DNA of 64,000 nt from Succinimonas sp045124755 (GTDB lineage: Bacteria > Pseudomonadota > Gammaproteobacteria > Enterobacterales > Succinivibrionaceae): assembly GCF_045124755.1 (NCBI RefSeq), contig NZ_JBGVMK010000129.1. One strand, 5' to 3'. Positions within the stretch are counted from its first letter, which is position 1. The number at the start of each line of letters is the position of its first letter. Of this stretch, positions 8,088-15,078 are shown one piece after another. Both the position numbers and the translations under genes were made by a program. Below the pieces are notes generated by a model that worked only from the letters and a program-made list of their open reading frames with translations, was not told the DNA's origin and did no database searches.

Positions 8088-8402
8088 TCATAACCGCGCG
8101 CTAAGGTCAAAATCCTCGGCGGTAAGCTCGGTCTCATAAAGCCTCAGACTGTAATCAGAGACTTCAGCGGAAAGATCGTAAAAATCACCAAGAGTCCAGA
8201 TTTCAGATCCGGAAGCAGCCTGACAGTCGTTAGAGGCGATTGCCGCATCAGAACCGATAAGATCGACAACCGAAACATCCTGGTCACCAAAATTGATAAT
8301 GCTTTTCAGAGAAACACCTGACTGTCCCAGAGAGAGACTGCCCTGACAAATGCTTAGAGCGGAAGCGGGATTCACTGAAGCGCTGGCATTTACTGATATC
8401 AT
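8088..8402 (-). CDS. Small FliK N-terminus-like protein (104 residues)
   Basis: The product looks like a shortened paralogue of the FliK N-terminal region without the ruler or hook domain. Near residue 30 it has GVSLKSIINFGD, comparable to GISFKSLLNEGD of the neighbouring FliK. It ends with GDFYDLSAEVSDYSLRLYE and TELTAEDFDLS, comparable to ADFYDLAADNDDLSQKLYN and EELTSADYEL in FliK. The ATG at 8402 has AAGGAA 7 bases upstream and is preceded by its own sigma-54 promoter and leader palindrome. Function is unknown; since FliK N-termini carry export signals, a secreted or chaperone-binding role is possible but inferred. It could also be a decaying duplicate, though promoter, leader and terminator are all intact. 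Confidence 0.75.
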   Translation of the reverse strand: MISVNASASVNPASALSICQGSLSLGQSGVSLKSIINFGDQDVSVVDLIGSDAAIASNDCQAASGSEIWTLGDFYDLSAEVSDYSLRLYETELTAEDFDLSARL

Positions 8403-8415
8403 TTTGCATTCCTTA

Positions 8416-8429
8416 AGTTATTGATAACT
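8416..8429 (-). promoter_or_regulatory. Leader palindrome upstream of the 104-residue gene
   Basis: Arms AGTTAT and ATAACT flank a two-base centre, just before TTAAGGAA. Compared with the AGTCAT/ATGACT arms of the sister genes, one position has changed on both sides, so pairing is kept. Confidence 0.55.
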
Positions 8430-8463
8430 GAGTTATGTAATCCTCATTGCCAGCCTGATACCT

Positions 8464-8478
8464 GCAAGATATCTGCCA
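8464..8478 (-). promoter_or_regulatory. Sigma-54 promoter of the 104-residue gene
   Basis: The minus strand reads TGGCAGATATCTTGC, with correct GG-N10-GC spacing and a TTGC -12 box. The predicted leader is about 50 bases and contains the palindrome at 8416-8429. Confidence 0.85.
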
Positions 8479-8536
8479 GATGCCGTCCCTGTTTTTAAAA
8501 AATCTGCCCGAAATTCCTGGAGCAAGAAAACGTTTT

Positions 8537-8570
8537 CCCGGGAAAGCCTTATCCTGCCGGCTTTCCCGGG
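8537..8570 (-). terminator. Perfect 12-bp hairpin, possible distal terminator
   Basis: Arms CCCGGGAAAGCC and GGCTTTCCCGGG pair perfectly around a ten-base loop. The minus-strand side is followed by AAAACGTTTTC, a weak T-tract. It is the only strong hairpin in the 635-base gap 8417-9051, where I see no credible gene. It might end transcription from the first 54-residue gene. Confidence 0.4.
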
Positions 8571-9051
8571 GACAGCGCCGGGGATAAAAAAATTCTGAGA
8601 GCGGGAAAAGGATGCTGCCGATGCTTTCGCATTGCCGGCGCCGGAAAAATGACAGTGCTGGTATCGGTGGCGGAAAATCCGGGAGAACCAGGTCAGAAAT
8701 GACCTTGCCGGCGATGTCATAAACGGGTGCCGGAAGAAACGATACCGGGAATGACGGAAGGATGATTGGCAGATGCCGGATAAACAGGAGCTTATGACGT
8801 AAGAACAGCACTTGAGTTTTTCCGGAAAGAGGAACAGCCGGGGAAGCTGCTCACAGCGCCCCGGCCGCCTTTTCCCTGATCTCCGCATGCCCCGGTTTGC
8901 CGGTCGGAACCTGTCTTCTCAAAGATTGTCCCGCTCCTTAAAGGATTGCCGGATACGCCGGAAATACGAAGCATCAGGTAACTCTCAATGTCCCGCGGAA
9001 TATGCGGAACCTATGAGTCTGTGTCAGAAGAGGAATCTCTCCCTCATACTG

Positions 9052-9216
9052 TTAATTCTGGCTGAGATCGCAGTCGGCATCGGTTACCGGGATCTCGTAA
9101 AGGCTGACACTGAAATCATCGGTCTCAGCGGCCAGATCGTAAAAATCGCCCTCGCGGAAGCTTACGGCCGGAGCAGGAGAAGCGGTATTGGAAGCTACGG
9201 TATTTGCGGCGAACAT
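9052..9216 (-). CDS. 54-residue FliK-motif protein, copy 1
   Basis: A short minus-strand gene encoding MFAANTVASNTAS..., then SFREGDFYDLAAETDDFSVS and LYEIPVTDADCDLSQN. The GDFYDLAAE...D.S..LYE...T..D.(D/E)LS core is the same as in FliK (about residues 155-185) and in the 104-residue neighbour. The ATG at 9216 follows AAGGAATCCCAG, with the leader palindrome and sigma-54 promoter directly upstream. Two further copies with about 85 percent or higher identity lie upstream at 9992-10156 and 10540-10704. Longer plus-strand open frames over these genes are shadows created by the repeated sequence. Role unknown; the shared motif and sigma-54 control point to the flagellar programme. Confidence 0.72.
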   Translation of the reverse strand: MFAANTVASNTASPAPAVSFREGDFYDLAAETDDFSVSLYEIPVTDADCDLSQN

Positions 9217-9229
9217 CTGGGATTCCTTA

Positions 9230-9245
9230 AGTCATTTTTATGACT
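9230..9245 (-). promoter_or_regulatory. Leader palindrome, 54-residue gene copy 1
   Basis: AGTCAT-N4-ATGACT directly precedes TTAAGGAATCCCAG and the ATG. It is identical in copies 2 (10170-10185) and 3 (10718-10733). Confidence 0.6.
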
Positions 9246-9281
9246 GCCTGATTGTCTGAGGGAGGTCTTGGCTTTACTGTT

Positions 9282-9296
9282 GCAAAATGCTTGCCA
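9282..9296 (-). promoter_or_regulatory. Sigma-54 promoter, 54-residue gene copy 1
   Basis: The minus strand reads TGGCAAGCATTTTGC, with correct spacing between GG and GC. The predicted leader is about 55 bases to the ATG at 9216. Confidence 0.82.
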
Positions 9297-9309
9297 CACT
9301 CTGATTTCT

Positions 9310-9552
9310 TCAGCAGTTCTCCTGAGACTTTAAGGCCCTGCCATGCTTTTCCGCCGCCGCTCGCTCCCAGGCTCCCTCTTCCAGTTCTCGTAATTCCGCT
9401 CTCGCATACTTTGCCAGCACCCTCCGCATTCTCCCTGGAAGAGCATCCCGGGCCGGCTCCGCATATTCATCCGTAATTGCCTGGCTTTCCCGCTCATCAG
9501 GCTGCTCCGGTATCTCTTTCAAAGAGGTCTTGCTGCTCAGGCGAAATCTCAT
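9310..9552 (-). CDS. Hypothetical 80-residue charged protein
   Basis: The product is hydrophilic and mostly helical-looking, rich in Arg, Glu and Ala (for example RMRRVLAKYARAELRELEEG), with no membrane segment or recognised domain. The start is supported by AGAGGTG five bases before the ATG at 9552. The stop lies 14 bases before the sigma-54 promoter of the first 54-residue gene. I do not recognise the family. It could be a real small gene placed in the fliK-fliJ gap or a chance frame; the ribosome site is the main support. Confidence 0.45.
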   Translation of the reverse strand: MRFRLSSKTSLKEIPEQPDERESQAITDEYAEPARDALPGRMRRVLAKYARAELRELEEGAWERAAAEKHGRALKSQENC

Positions 9553-9807
9553 GAATCACCTCTGTAACAGATTATCCTGCTCATCATAAAAAAGCACCGC
9601 ATGACAGCGTGTTCCTGCGGAAGCGGCAAACCATGCTGAATGCATACTACCACAAGACCGTGTTTTACCGCATTAATCCGCGAAGCTAAGAATCATCGTG
9701 TGAAATATGACGCAATAATAAAGGCTTCGGATGTAACTCGTACTCCGCATCATGGATGATCAGAGCTCATGTCAGATATGGTGAAAAATGTCTGGGTTAA
9801 TGAAAAT

Positions 9808-9829
9808 CCCCGCCAAGATGATGGCGGGG
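9808..9829 (-). terminator. Terminator of 54-residue gene copy 2
   Basis: The perfect hairpin CCCCGCCA-N6-TGGCGGGG is followed on the minus strand by ATTTTCATT. It lies about 160 bases after the stop of the gene at 9992-10156, leaving a 3' untranslated stretch that is conserved in copy 3. The rest of 9553-9991 holds no gene I can support. Confidence 0.78.
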
Positions 9830-9991
9830 AAAAACGAGAGGAAAGAAAACGGAAAAATCGGAACAGCAACAGAAAAACTGTCAGAAAACCGTCAGCAAAC
9901 TGACATGCTGATACACGCCTGACGTATCCGGGCACTACCACTGAGACGGCATTACGTCAGAATAACCCTCATGGGACGCTGTCACAGCCCC

Positions 9992-10156
9992 TTAATCCTG
10001 GCTGAGCTCGCAGTCGGCATCGGTTACCGGAATTTCGTAAAGGCCGGCGCTGTAATCATCGGTCTCGGCGGCCAGATCGTAAAAATCGCCCTCGCAGAAG
10101 CTTACGGCAGGAGCAGAAGAAGCGGTATTGAAAGCTACGGTATTTGCGGCGAACAT
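9992..10156 (-). CDS. 54-residue FliK-motif protein, copy 2
   Basis: The product begins MFAANTVAFNTASSAPAVSF and continues CEGDFYDLAAETDDYSAG and LYEIPVTDADCELSQD. It differs from copy 1 at about nine positions and from copy 3 mainly in the N-terminal 15 residues. The C-terminal 30 residues are identical between copies 2 and 3, while the N-terminal half varies, suggesting constraint on the DFYDL region. The ATG at 10156, ribosome site and palindrome match copy 1. The gene is a complete unit with promoter (10222-10236) and terminator (9808-9829). Function unknown. Confidence 0.72.
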   Translation of the reverse strand: MFAANTVAFNTASSAPAVSFCEGDFYDLAAETDDYSAGLYEIPVTDADCELSQD

Positions 10157-10169
10157 CTGGGATTCCTTA

Positions 10170-10185
10170 AGTCATTTTTATGACT
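10170..10185 (-). promoter_or_regulatory. Leader palindrome, 54-residue gene copy 2
   Basis: AGTCAT-N4-ATGACT directly before the TTAAGGAA ribosome-site region, identical to copies 1 and 3. Confidence 0.6.
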
Positions 10186-10221
10186 GTCTGATTGCCTGTG
10201 ATTGTCTTCGCTTATACTCTT

Positions 10222-10236
10222 GCAAAATGCCTGCCA
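10222..10236 (-). promoter_or_regulatory. Sigma-54 promoter, 54-residue gene copy 2
   Basis: The minus strand reads TGGCAGGCATTTTGC, with GG-N10-GC spacing and leader length the same as in copy 1. Confidence 0.83.
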
Positions 10237-10354
10237 CCATCCGGTAAAAATTCATTTTTTCCCGAAATCTTATGATTGATGAGCCGAAGCACGGAATCTC
10301 CTTCAGGAATGCGCTTTAAGACTGACAGGTGAGACTTTCTGAAAAACGAAAACT

Positions 10355-10377
10355 CCCCGCCGGATTGCCGGCAGGGA
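10355..10377 (-). terminator. Terminator of 54-residue gene copy 3
   Basis: Hairpin CCCtGCCGG-N4-CCGGCgGGG (one mismatch) is followed by AGTTTTCGTTTTTC on the minus strand. It lies about 160 bases after the copy 3 stop, the same distance as in copy 2. Confidence 0.75.
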
Positions 10378-10539
10378 AAAACTGAGAGGAAGTAAAACGA
10401 GAAGCTGTCGTAACAGCATCAGAAAAACTGTCAGAAAAGCGTCAGCAAACTGACCTGCTGACACCTGACCTGACGCATCCTAGGTCGCCCCTGAGACGGT
10501 ATTACGTCAGGATAATTCATGGGATACGGTCAAATGCCC

Positions 10540-10704
10540 TTAATCCTGGCTGAGCTCGCAGTCGGCATCGGTTACCGGAATTTCGTAAAGGCCGGCGCTG
10601 TAATCATCGGTCTCGGCAGCCAGATCGTAAAAATCGCCCTCGCGGAAGCTTACGGCCGGAACGGAAGAGGAGGTCTGGGAAGCTATGGTATTTGCTGCGA
10701 ACAT
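10540..10704 (-). CDS. 54-residue FliK-motif protein, copy 3
   Basis: The product begins MFAANTIASQTSSSVPAVSF and continues REGDFYDLAAETDDYSAG and LYEIPVTDADCELSQD. The start at 10704 has the same AAGGAATCCCAG spacing as the other copies. With promoter (10771-10785) and terminator (10355-10377), it forms a unit of about 445 bases that is a tandem duplicate of the copy 2 unit. The stop of fliJ lies about 145 bases upstream of its promoter, so it is not part of the fliJ operon. Function unknown. Confidence 0.72.
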   Translation of the reverse strand: MFAANTIASQTSSSVPAVSFREGDFYDLAAETDDYSAGLYEIPVTDADCELSQD

Positions 10705-10717
10705 CTGGGATTCCTTA

Positions 10718-10733
10718 AGTCATTTTTATGACT
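10718..10733 (-). promoter_or_regulatory. Leader palindrome, 54-residue gene copy 3
   Basis: AGTCAT-N4-ATGACT directly before the TTAAGGAA ribosome-site region, as in copies 1 and 2. Confidence 0.6.
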
Positions 10734-10770
10734 GCCTGATTGCCTGAGGATTGTCTTTGCTTATACTGCT

Positions 10771-10785
10771 GCAAACAGTTTGCCA
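10771..10785 (-). promoter_or_regulatory. Sigma-54 promoter, 54-residue gene copy 3
   Basis: The minus strand reads TGGCAAACTGTTTGC, with the correct 10-base gap between GG and GC. The predicted leader is about 55 bases. Confidence 0.82.
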
Positions 10786-10929
10786 GATCCGGTTACCGCA
10801 TTGAGAAATTTTCAGAAAAAAACAAAAAACGTAAAAAAATGTATTACCTCTCACAAAAAAATCGTTCCGAAGCATCCCGCAGAACCCCATGACAAACGGC
10901 TCTGTTCGGAAACAGTCTCGGGAGCGCCG

Positions 10930-11382
10930 TTAATCAGAGCCTCCGGAATGCACCTTGAAATACCGGTTCGTCGCCAAATCGTCACTCATCTTCTGCTCCT
11001 GCTTCACCTCCCGGACCAGCTTTTCCTGATGTCTCTTTTCTATCAGAAATTCAATGGCCTTTCTTTTGGCCTGGATCTCCTGGTAGAAAGTCAGACGCTT
11101 GGCGGTTTCTCCCTGCACCTTGCGGAGACCGTCCAGCTGCTCCTGGGAAATCTTGTCCAGCCGCCCGATAAAGGAGGTGAAATGACTGTAGGAGGAGGTG
11201 GCTACCGGGCCCTGCAATCCCTTATTGGTAAGCTCGGAGGAATAGAACGACCGGTACTGGTTTAGAGCGTCCAGCTGTCTTTTAAAGCTGCGTTCGGATT
11301 CCAGCGCCATGAGATAGGCGTTTCTGGCCTCATCCTCCTTGTCCCGGAGTCTTTCCAGAAGAAGACTTAAAGCATTGCTCAT
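10930..11382 (-). CDS. fliJ: Flagellar export chaperone FliJ
   Basis: The product is 150 residues, predicted almost entirely coiled-coil and highly charged, as expected for FliJ, the soluble stalk-like partner of the FliI ATPase. Features include an N-terminal LLLERLRDKEDEARNAYL heptad-like segment, a central YRSFYSSELTNKGLQG, close to the FliJ consensus around its YRxQY motif, and a C-terminal KRKAIEFLIEKRHQEK helix. The length matches E. coli FliJ (147). It follows fliI after a 112-base gap, the usual order fliH-I-J. Identification rests on context plus the YRSFY motif. Confidence 0.88.
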   Translation of the reverse strand: MSNALSLLLERLRDKEDEARNAYLMALESERSFKRQLDALNQYRSFYSSELTNKGLQGPVATSSYSHFTSFIGRLDKISQEQLDGLRKVQGETAKRLTFYQEIQAKRKAIEFLIEKRHQEKLVREVKQEQKMSDDLATNRYFKVHSGGSD

Positions 11383-11494
11383 GACATCCTCGCCGTAACC
11401 GCAGCCCTTCCCGCTGTCATTATTTCGTCATTATTTCGTCCCGTCATCATCTCGTCATTATCTCATTATTGTCCCGCAGGCTTCCCGGGTGCCG

Positions 11495-12820
11495 CTACTG
11501 CATCAGCGTCTGGCAGAGCTGCTTCAGCCCATCCACTGAGTCCTTGTAGGGAATAACCTCCTTCATCTTCTGCTGGAGGAAGCTGTCAATATAAGGCTTC
11601 ATCTTAATGGCCCGGTCAATGCGGGGATCCGCTCCGGCCTGGTAGGCTCCGATGGAAATCAGATCCCGGTTCTGCTCGTAAAGGGAGTAGCACTGCTTCA
11701 CCGCCCGGGCCATGTTCATATGCTCGTCGGAGGTTACCATGGGCATAACGCGGGAAATGGACTTCTCCACGTCAATGGCCGGATAGTGCCCGCTGTCCGC
11801 AAGAGCCCGGGACAGCACGATATGACCGTCCAGAATGGCCCGGGCCGAATCGGCGATGGGATCCTGCAGGTCATCGCCTTCGGTGAGCACGGTGAAGAAT
11901 GCGGTAATGGAGCCCTGCTTTTCCGAACCGTTGCCGGCTCTTTCCACCAGGGCCGGCAGCCGGGCAAACACCGAAGGCGGATAGCCCTTGGTGGCCGGCG
12001 GCTCCCCGATGGCCAGAGCGATTTCACGCTGAGCCTGGGCATAGCGGGTCAGAGAATCCATGAGGAGCAGCACGTCCTTGCCCTGATCCCGAAAATATTC
12101 CGCAATGGCCAGAGAGGTTTCGCAGCCCTTAAGCCGCATCAAAGGGGAAGCGTCTGCCGGAGCCGCCACCACCACCGAACGGGCCCGGCCCTCCTGCCCC
12201 AGGATATCCTCAATAAATTCCTTCACCTCGCGGCCGCGCTCCCCGATAAGCCCCACCACCGTGACATCGGCGGCAGATCCCCGGGTCATCATCCCCAGAA
12301 GCACCGACTTTCCTACGCCGGATCCGGCAAAAAGCCCCATGCGCTGCCCCTTGCCCACGGTGATCACCGAGTTTATGGCCCGCACTCCCACGTCCATGGG
12401 ATCCTTGATGGGCTTCCGGGCCAGGGGATTCATGCGCTGCGGGGTAAAATTCTCCCGGCGATCCTTTATGAGAGGGCCCAGACCGTCAATGGGCTGCCCG
12501 ATGCCGTCAATTACCCGCCCCAGAAGATGCATGCCGTAGGGAATGGCGCTTCCGGAGGAGATGGGGGTAACCCGGGCTCCGGGCACTACTCCCTTAAGAT
12601 CCTCCGAAGGCATGAGATAGATTTTATCGCCGGCAAAGCCCACCACCTCGGCATCCATAGTGCCCGAGACGGTTTCAATGCGGCAGATGGAACCCACGGC
12701 GGCCCTGAGCCCCACCGCCTCCAGGGTCAGACCCACCACCCGGGTAAGTCTACCGGAAACCCGGGGACTCTCGGGGCCGCCGGGAATCATGCAGTTCTGC
12801 AGACTGTCCAGAATGGTCAT
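11495..12820 (-). CDS. fliI: Flagellum-specific ATPase FliI
   Basis: This 441-residue protein is the hexameric ATPase that energises flagellar type III export. The P-loop GLFAGSGVGKSVLLGMM (about residues 160-176) and the Walker B LLLMDSLTRYAQAQREIALA are typical, as are GLIGERGREVKEFIED and the GYPPSVFARLP block. The C-terminus ends with a helical region without insertions. The ATG at 12820 overlaps the last codons of fliH by four bases (ATGA), implying translational coupling. Length matches E. coli FliI (457). Confidence 0.97.
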   Translation of the reverse strand: MTILDSLQNCMIPGGPESPRVSGRLTRVVGLTLEAVGLRAAVGSICRIETVSGTMDAEVVGFAGDKIYLMPSEDLKGVVPGARVTPISSGSAIPYGMHLLGRVIDGIGQPIDGLGPLIKDRRENFTPQRMNPLARKPIKDPMDVGVRAINSVITVGKGQRMGLFAGSGVGKSVLLGMMTRGSAADVTVVGLIGERGREVKEFIEDILGQEGRARSVVVAAPADASPLMRLKGCETSLAIAEYFRDQGKDVLLLMDSLTRYAQAQREIALAIGEPPATKGYPPSVFARLPALVERAGNGSEKQGSITAFFTVLTEGDDLQDPIADSARAILDGHIVLSRALADSGHYPAIDVEKSISRVMPMVTSDEHMNMARAVKQCYSLYEQNRDLISIGAYQAGADPRIDRAIKMKPYIDSFLQQKMKEVIPYKDSVDGLKQLCQTLMQ

Positions 12821-13791
12821 GACTTAGCGCCTCCGGGAGCGGGGGTAATACCGGATCTCACGGGTTTTCTGCCCCCGGGGGCCGGAGAAATGCCCCCCTG
12901 AGCCGGAGACACCGCCCGGGGCGGCTCCGGAGGAGCTTCCTCAGGAGGCTCGGCCGCCTTAAGAACCTCCTCGCAGGAGGGATCCTGGGCGAAGGAGGAG
13001 TTTTGGGAAGCATCCTTCCGCCGCTCCCGGTTCATAGCCAAAAACTCCGCCAGAAAAGCGTCAATTCTTTCCTCTATATTGATTTCAATGCTGCTCATGG
13101 CCACATCGGCCCGGAGATCTCCGGGCTTAAGGGAGGGATCCGGCAAGAGGCGCACGGCGGGATTGTTAAGAATGACTTTGACTTCGTCAATGAAGGCAGG
13201 ATTAATGCTGACTGACACGTCTCCGGAGGCAGCAGGCAAAAGACGGCAGGCCTCGGCAATTTCCATGGCCGCATAATCGGCGCTTTTGCTCACCTCTCTT
13301 TTAATAAAGGCCCGGGCCAGCCTGCCCGCAAGATAGATAAGCTCCGAAGCGGTTTCCTCATCCAGATCATGAATGGGCTTCACCAGATGATTGGCGTAGG
13401 AACAGAAACGGGCAGCCTGAAGCTGCATCTCCGCCATCCCGGCCTTAAGTCCCTCATCGTAGCCCTGCCGGAGCCCCTGCTCCCGGCCGTCCTTTTCGCC
13501 GGCGGGCACCCCCTCGGCATGTCCGGCCTCAAAGCCCAGCTTTTTGCCCTCCCGGAAACCGTCATCATAGGCCCCCTTGCGGATCTCCTCGATTTCCGCC
13601 AGAGTCGGCATGCTGGCCCGGATCTCAGCTTCCTCCCGGGCCCGTTCCCGGTTCCGCTTCTCATTCTCCATGCCCTGCTCATACCAGTCGCTGGCATACC
13701 CCATGGCATTGGTGCTTTTTTTACGGGCTTCAGTGCCGGCATCATTGAGATACTCGAACTCCATCAGGGAGGGGTTGTCATGTTCGCTCAT
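12817..13791 (-). CDS. fliH: Flagellar assembly protein FliH, with Pro-rich C-terminal tail
   Basis: FliH is the peripheral stalk-like regulator that holds FliI at the export gate. The product has the Glu/Arg-rich N-terminal coil (YEQGMENEKRNRERAREEAE), the family's G-x3-G repeats (GAYDDGFREGKKLGFEAGHA followed by GLRQGYDEGLKAGMAE), and a C-terminal domain with LARAFIKREVSKSADYAAME and VSVSINPAFIDEVKVIL. At 324 residues it is longer than most FliH (228 in E. coli). The excess is a C-terminal tail from about residue 270, rich in Pro, Glu and Gly, with repeated SPAQGG/SPAPGG/TPAPGG. A GGTGAAAG site precedes the ATG. Confidence 0.92.
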   Translation of the reverse strand: MSEHDNPSLMEFEYLNDAGTEARKKSTNAMGYASDWYEQGMENEKRNRERAREEAEIRASMPTLAEIEEIRKGAYDDGFREGKKLGFEAGHAEGVPAGEKDGREQGLRQGYDEGLKAGMAEMQLQAARFCSYANHLVKPIHDLDEETASELIYLAGRLARAFIKREVSKSADYAAMEIAEACRLLPAASGDVSVSINPAFIDEVKVILNNPAVRLLPDPSLKPGDLRADVAMSSIEINIEERIDAFLAEFLAMNRERRKDASQNSSFAQDPSCEEVLKAAEPPEEAPPEPPRAVSPAQGGISPAPGGRKPVRSGITPAPGGAKS

Positions 13792-13835
13792 AGGAAACTT
13801 TCACCAAAATTTGCAAGGAAAAACGGGCCGGTGCC

Positions 13836-13904
13836 AAATAAAAAAAGCCGCGGAGGCGGTGTTAAAAAGCGGCGGCAGCCGGTCAGCAAAGGATCCGGCT
13901 GCCG
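13836..13904 (-). promoter_or_regulatory. Tandem hairpins with T-tracts between fliG and fliH
   Basis: On the minus strand, a 10-bp perfect hairpin (arms 13895-13904 and 13873-13882) is followed by CCGCTTTTTAAC. Shortly after, a second GC-rich hairpin ending GCGGC is followed by TTTTTTTATTT. The second hairpin's 5' arm overlaps the 3' flank of the first, so the two folds may compete. This looks like a terminator or attenuator that would reduce expression of fliH-I-J relative to fliE-F-G. No separate sigma-54 promoter was found in the 193-base gap. Confidence 0.5.
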
Positions 13905-13984
13905 GGACAGCAAAAATCTGCCAGGAACTGGCATTATCCTCCCGGAACCTTTCGGCAGAAGCCGGCGGACATTGCTGAGAAAGA

Positions 13985-15076
13985 TTACACAAAATTGTCT
14001 CCGCCGCCCACGCCCAGCACGATCTCGCCGCTGTCGGCCAGTCTTCTGGCAATGGTAAGGATTTCCTTCTGCGCGGCCTCCACATCGCTGATGCGCATGG
14101 GCCCCATGGTCTGCATATCCTCCTTGAGGGTTTCGGCGGAACGCTTGGACATATTCTTGAAGATCTTCTCCTTGAGATTGTCGTCCGCCCCCTTGAGAGC
14201 CTTTTGCAGGAGATCTCCCGATACCTCCCGGAGCAGGGTCTGGATGCCGCGGTCGTCCACGTCGATAAGATTTTCAAAGACGAACATGAGATCCTGGATC
14301 TGCTGGCTCATCTCCTCATCGTTATCCCGGATGGCATCCATAAGCTGGCCTTCGATATTGGTATCCAGGTAGTTCATAATGGAAGCCGCCGCCTTAAGAC
14401 CGCCCATCTTGGCCGCCTGAGCGCTGGAGGATCCGGCAAACTGCTTCTCCATGATTTCGTTGAGTTCCTGGAGAGCCGCCGGCTGCACCTCCTCCAGATT
14501 GGCTATGCGCATAATGAGATCCAGCCGCACCGGTTCCGGAAACTGGCTCAGGATTTCCGCGCTTTGCTCCGGCTCCAGATATGACAGCACAATGGTCTGA
14601 ATCTGCGGATGCTCGTTCTGGATAATGGTAGCCACCTGCCGGGCGTCCATCCACTTCAGGGAATCCAGACCGTGAGCTCCGGAACCCATGATAATCTGAT
14701 CCACGAGATTGCCGGCCTTGTCCTCGCCCAAGGCAGCGGTAAGAGCCTTCCGGACAAAGTCCTGAGAACCGATGCCGATGTTGGAATACTTCTGAATGTC
14801 CTCAAGAAAAAGCCGGTGCACCGCTGACACCTTCTCATTGCTGAAATCCGTCATGGAGGCCATGGCCATGCCCAGCTTCTGCACCTGCTTCGGCTCCAGA
14901 TGCCGGAAGATGCCGGCGGCATCCTCCTCGTTAAGGCTCAGCATCAGCACGGCGGCCTTTTCAATACCGCTCATGGAGGTCAGTATCGTTCTCTGCTCAT
15001 CGGAAAGCTCGGTCTTGCTGAGCGGCCCCCCTTTGCTGCCACCGCTGTTACCGGCGTTTTTATTTGCTGCGGCCAT
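13985..15076 (-). CDS. fliG: Flagellar motor switch protein FliG
   Basis: FliG is the rotor protein that contacts the MS ring (FliF), FliM and the stators. The 363-residue product shows the N-terminal GIEKAAVLMLSLNEEDAAGI, the middle-domain NEHPQIQTIVLSYLEPE (EHPQ motif that binds FliM), and the C-terminal LMFVFENLIDVDDRGIQTLL and LKGADDNLKEKIFKNMSKR helices bearing the torque charges. The first 20 residues are a Gly/Asn/Ser-rich extension (MAAANKNAGNSGGSKGG). It lies two bases after fliF. Length is slightly over E. coli FliG (331). Confidence 0.97.
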   Translation of the reverse strand: MAAANKNAGNSGGSKGGPLSKTELSDEQRTILTSMSGIEKAAVLMLSLNEEDAAGIFRHLEPKQVQKLGMAMASMTDFSNEKVSAVHRLFLEDIQKYSNIGIGSQDFVRKALTAALGEDKAGNLVDQIIMGSGAHGLDSLKWMDARQVATIIQNEHPQIQTIVLSYLEPEQSAEILSQFPEPVRLDLIMRIANLEEVQPAALQELNEIMEKQFAGSSSAQAAKMGGLKAAASIMNYLDTNIEGQLMDAIRDNDEEMSQQIQDLMFVFENLIDVDDRGIQTLLREVSGDLLQKALKGADDNLKEKIFKNMSKRSAETLKEDMQTMGPMRISDVEAAQKEILTIARRLADSGEIVLGVGGGDNFV

Positions 15077-15078
15077 GA

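Larger units (their letters stand above)
9800..10787 (-). repeat. Tandem duplication of a promoter-gene-terminator unit
   Basis: Bases about 9800-10240 and 10343-10787 are homologous along their whole length: terminator, about 160-base 3' region, 54-residue gene, leader palindrome and sigma-54 promoter. Shared 3' landmarks include ACTGTCAGAAAA.CGTCAGC and GAGACGG.ATTACGTCAG. Copy 1 (9052-9296) shares only the gene, leader and promoter. Confidence 0.8.

Noticed and set aside
8812..10731. Plus-strand open frames repeating an ILAEIAVGIGY...GFLKSFL-like sequence three times
   Set aside because: They are the antisense of the three 54-residue minus-strand genes. The minus-strand frames have ribosome sites, sigma-54 promoters, terminators and a motif shared with FliK; the plus-strand frames have none.
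13820..13845. TGGCAC on the minus strand upstream of fliH as a sigma-54 promoter
   Set aside because: No GC at the required ten-base distance from GG, so the -12 element is missing.
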